Below are positions 21,764 through 24,434 of a stretch of 24,434 nt of DNA, piece after piece. The notes under the pieces were generated by a model. The model made no database searches and was not told where the DNA came from. It worked only from the letters and a program-made list of their open reading frames with translations. The position numbers were made by a program, and so were the translations under genes. Each line of letters opens with the position of its first letter. The stretch's first letter is position 1. This DNA is from CAWBRT01 sp050015355 (GTDB lineage: Bacteria; Acidobacteriota; Terriglobia; Terriglobales; Acidobacteriaceae). The stretch covers positions 1 through 24,434 of the forward strand of contig JBEKBO010000069.1 of assembly GCA_050015355.1 (NCBI GenBank), written 5' to 3'.

Positions 21764-24352
21764 ATGAAGACGAATCAAGTTGCATGCTGGATTTTATCTG
21801 CGATGCTTCTCGGGTATGCGGCGGGCTCGGCATCGGCTCAAGAGCGGACGAAGGATCCCTTGGCGGAACCTCCGCGGAACTCTGTTCAGGGAGCTGAGCA
21901 GAACTCCGGTGTCCAGGAGCACACGCAGAACCCGTTGTCGGATTCGGGAACCAAAGCCGGCCCGGAGAAGCCAACCGATGCGCGGACCAAGAATCCGTTG
22001 TCCGCAGAAACGCAAGCGACTCCAGAGAAACATGAGGCGCAGCTCGAGCGCGGCTTGCCGAAGAACTTCCTGAAAGATCAAATTGCCATTTGGACAAGTC
22101 CGGCCTACGTCAGGACCGCGGATTCGTTGTGGCTGGTTCCGTTTCTCGGCGTAACGGCCGGGTTCATCGCGACCGATCGGGCGGCCGTGAGCGATATGCC
22201 GAGCGCGCCGAGTACGGTGAATCGCTTCAAGAATGTCTCCGATTACGGACTGTACGGCACGGCGGCTCTTTCCGGCGCGATGTATCTTTCGGGAGTGATG
22301 TGGAACAATCCGCATCAGCGTGAAACCGGTTGGCTGGTCGGCGAGGCCGTGCTCGACGGGTTCGTGGTAGATACCGCCATACAGCAGATTACGCGGCGGC
22401 AAAGGCCGTTCTCTTCCAGCCACCCGGGACAATGGTTCCAGTCATCCGGCGACGCTTTCCCGTCCACCCATGCGATGGCGACTTTTGCGGCAGCGGCAGT
22501 CATCACCCGCGAATACCCCGGCTTACTGACCGATTTGCTGGCCTACGGCACGGCAGGGACAGTGGCTTCGATGCGCGTTCTGGGCCAGCAGCATTCGCCG
22601 TCGGACGTTGTTGTGGGCAGCATGATCGGGTACCTGATCGGCAGGCATGTGTACGCGGCTCATCACAATCCGGAGCTGCCTGGAGACGCGATCGGAACCG
22701 TGGTGAAAACCAAGGCCATCGAGTCTGCGGGGCCCAGGTTTGTGGCGTCGCCTTATGTCCCAATGGATTCGTACGTTTATCCGCTACTGGACAGGCTGAT
22801 CGCCTCCGGCGCCGTGAACAGCGGAATTCTCGGCCAGCGGCCGTGGACGCGCGCCGAGTGCGCGCGGCTCGTACATGAGGGAGGCGAGCGGGTGAAGGCC
22901 GGCTCGGAAGAATCGCGGATCGTTGACGTATTGCGACGGGAGTTCGCGGACAATCTCGAGGCTTCGGGCACGCAGCCATCGAAGATGATCTCGATCGATG
23001 AATTCTACACGCGGGCCCAGGTCATCAGCGGAACGCCTCTGAATGACAGCTTCCACTTTGGCCAAACGCTCTACGACGATTACGGCCGGCCCTACTGGAA
23101 AGGCTTCAACAACATCTCCGGCATAACCGGCTCAGCGGTTACGGGCAGATTCGTCATGTATGGCCGCGGCGAGTATCAGCATGCCCCGGCGGTGCCCGCC
23201 TATTCGGCAAGCGTGCAGCAGTTTGAAGCATTCGCTGATGGATTAACGTCCCCCCCTCCGCACGGTAACGCCCAGACAGATGTGTTTCGCTTGATTGAAG
23301 GCTATGCCGGCGTGCAGTTCAGCAAGCTTTCACTTACGGTGGGGAAAGAGAGCTTATGGTGGGGGCCGACCGTCAGCGGGCCCTTCCTCTTCAGCAATAA
23401 TGCCGAACCCATCTATATGGCGCGATTGTCGCAGACTTCGCCGATCCGCCTGCCATGGATCTTCGGGTATCTCGGGGCGTTCAAGGTTGACACATTTTTC
23501 GGCAAGATGTCGGGACACCTGTATCCCGATGGGCCTTATGTTCACGGCCAGAAAGTCAGTCTCAAACCCACGCCTGACCTGGAGCTGGGATTTACGCGGA
23601 CCATGATCATTGGCGGCAAGCCGGACTCTGCGTTGTTGTGCGATCCCTCTTTTAACCCATGTCCAGGACATCCCCTGACGTTGGGCTATTTTTGGAACGG
23701 ATTCACGAGTGCAGGAGACACTCTAGCCAACATTCCTGGCAGTGCGTCAGACGTAGGCGATCGCCGGGGCGGCTTTGATTTCACGTACCGGGTGCCCGGA
23801 TTGCGAGACTGGCTGACGTTGTACGGGGATTTTTTCACCGACGATGATCCATCTCCGTTAGCCGCTCCGCGCCGGTCGGCGATCATGCCGGGCATCTACC
23901 TGGCGAAGTTTCCGTTCCTACATAAACTTGATTTCCGCGCTGAAGCACCCATGACTGCCCAATCGGCCATCAGTTATAGCGCGGGCGATTTTTTCTACTT
24001 CAATGGCGCCTATCGCGACGGTAACACCAACAAAGGATTTCTGCTCGGTGATTGGATTGGAAGGCAGGCAAAGGGGCTCTATCTTTCGACCCGATATCTG
24101 ATTTCCCCGAAGGCGAATGTTCAGTTTTCATTCCGCGATCAGGTTACCGATCCGAAGTTTATTCCCGGAGGGGGCACGCTGAATGACTTCCGCGTCACGG
24201 CCGAGTTCCCCCTGGGTGAGTTGTTCAGGTTCTCGAGCTTTGTGCAATATGAGCGCTGGAATATTCCTTTGCTGGTTTCGGGTCCGCAGCGCAACGTCAC
24301 AAGTTCAGTGGAGCTGACGTACCGGCCCAATTGGCACTGGCACGGAAACTGA
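21764..24352 (+). CDS. PAP2 phosphatase–Wzi outer-membrane fusion protein
   Basis: This 862-residue exported protein has a signal peptide (about 1–25, ending SASAQ) and a linker with three imperfect repeats around KDPLAEP, QNPLSDS and KNPLSAE (about 30–78). A PAP2/acid-phosphatase domain follows with TRRQRPF (about 210–216, C1), PSTHAM (233–238, C2; Thr replaces the usual Gly) and MRVLGQQHSPSD (about 269–280, C3). From about residue 325 comes a Wzi-type capsule-assembly region: YVYPLLDRLIASGAV, GQRPWTRAECARL, then a beta-barrel to the end. PAP2 enzymes remove phosphate from lipid phosphates or pyrophosphates; Wzi anchors capsular polysaccharide at the outer membrane. The fusion suggests coupling of lipid-carrier dephosphorylation to surface polysaccharide, which is inference. 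The ATG has only a weak ribosome site (GGGGA, 14 bases upstream). The last 82 bases of the window hold no gene. Confidence 0.88.
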   Translation: MKTNQVACWILSAMLLGYAAGSASAQERTKDPLAEPPRNSVQGAEQNSGVQEHTQNPLSDSGTKAGPEKPTDARTKNPLSAETQATPEKHEAQLERGLPKNFLKDQIAIWTSPAYVRTADSLWLVPFLGVTAGFIATDRAAVSDMPSAPSTVNRFKNVSDYGLYGTAALSGAMYLSGVMWNNPHQRETGWLVGEAVLDGFVVDTAIQQITRRQRPFSSSHPGQWFQSSGDAFPSTHAMATFAAAAVITREYPGLLTDLLAYGTAGTVASMRVLGQQHSPSDVVVGSMIGYLIGRHVYAAHHNPELPGDAIGTVVKTKAIESAGPRFVASPYVPMDSYVYPLLDRLIASGAVNSGILGQRPWTRAECARLVHEGGERVKAGSEESRIVDVLRREFADNLEASGTQPSKMISIDEFYTRAQVISGTPLNDSFHFGQTLYDDYGRPYWKGFNNISGITGSAVTGRFVMYGRGEYQHAPAVPAYSASVQQFEAFADGLTSPPPHGNAQTDVFRLIEGYAGVQFSKLSLTVGKESLWWGPTVSGPFLFSNNAEPIYMARLSQTSPIRLPWIFGYLGAFKVDTFFGKMSGHLYPDGPYVHGQKVSLKPTPDLELGFTRTMIIGGKPDSALLCDPSFNPCPGHPLTLGYFWNGFTSAGDTLANIPGSASDVGDRRGGFDFTYRVPGLRDWLTLYGDFFTDDDPSPLAAPRRSAIMPGIYLAKFPFLHKLDFRAEAPMTAQSAISYSAGDFFYFNGAYRDGNTNKGFLLGDWIGRQAKGLYLSTRYLISPKANVQFSFRDQVTDPKFIPGGGTLNDFRVTAEFPLGELFRFSSFVQYERWNIPLLVSGPQRNVTSSVELTYRPNWHWHGN

Positions 24353-24434
24353 CGAAACCCGCAAGTTGTGGCAGCTTTTCCTCTTACGCCAGCAGTTCTG
24401 ACTGTGTTATCTTTCGTATTGTTCACCGTCAGAA

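Noticed and set aside
24395..24434. Inverted TTCTGAC/GTCAGAA at the window's end as a terminator
   Set aside because: The stem is 7 bp with a loop of about 26 bases, no T-tract is visible and the window ends there.

Overview
The window looks like a GC-rich chromosomal piece of an acidobacterium (Terriglobia-like). This is inferred from its gene families: a carboxypeptidase-regulatory-domain (Oar-like) TonB receptor paired with a DUF5666-type protein, a DUF4118 sensor kinase, a PAP2–Wzi fusion, a DUF2252 protein, and several short palindromic intergenic repeats. No rRNA or marker gene fixes the taxonomy. Most genes are ordinary chromosomal ones. The unusual parts are the intergenic repeats and an AT-richer accessory patch at about 17.1–19.3 kb.

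Layout. 251–2740 (+): a small zinc-ribbon-like protein, a lysine/alanine-rich exported protein with a clear terminator, and a DUF2252 protein. 2877–5249 (−): a two-gene unit with a family 2 glycosyltransferase followed by a polytopic membrane protein. 6031–10185 (+): a secreted DUF5666-like protein and a TonB-dependent receptor-like outer-membrane protein, 33 bp apart and probably co-transcribed. 10186–10872: no gene, but dense palindromic repeats. 10873–13706 (−): a single-domain response regulator and a hybrid-input histidine kinase that is split by an apparent one-base deletion. 13778–13793: a perfect CRP-type site between the regulator and cfa. 13952–17088 (+): cyclopropane-fatty-acid synthase and a DHA2-type drug exporter. 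17127–18905 (−): a compact four-gene operon in the order RelE/HigB-like toxin, XRE antitoxin, DUF3467-like protein, pentapeptide-like protein. 18910–19349: divergent promoters, a possible operator, two matched 11-bp inverted repeats and a tRNA-Ala/tmRNA-like 3' end. 19350–24352 (+): an ABC-F ATPase and a PAP2–Wzi outer-membrane fusion.

How it works together. Several genes concern the envelope: the glycosyltransferase pair, the TonB receptor, cfa, the exporter and PAP2–Wzi. The response regulator/kinase pair lies divergently from cfa with a CRP-type site between them. The toxin–antitoxin operon next to a tRNA-like 3' end suggests a small mobile or decayed island.

The best candidates for something undescribed are: (1) the 18.9–19.3 kb locus, where a strong plus-strand promoter faces the toxin promoter and reads into a highly structured, gene-less 370 bp containing an alanine-type acceptor/T-arm; (2) a family of palindromes that keep the loop length and edge motifs while changing the stem sequence; (3) a two-copy, about 150–160 bp MITE-like element with terminal inverted repeats, found after the stop codons of cfa and the ABC-F gene.
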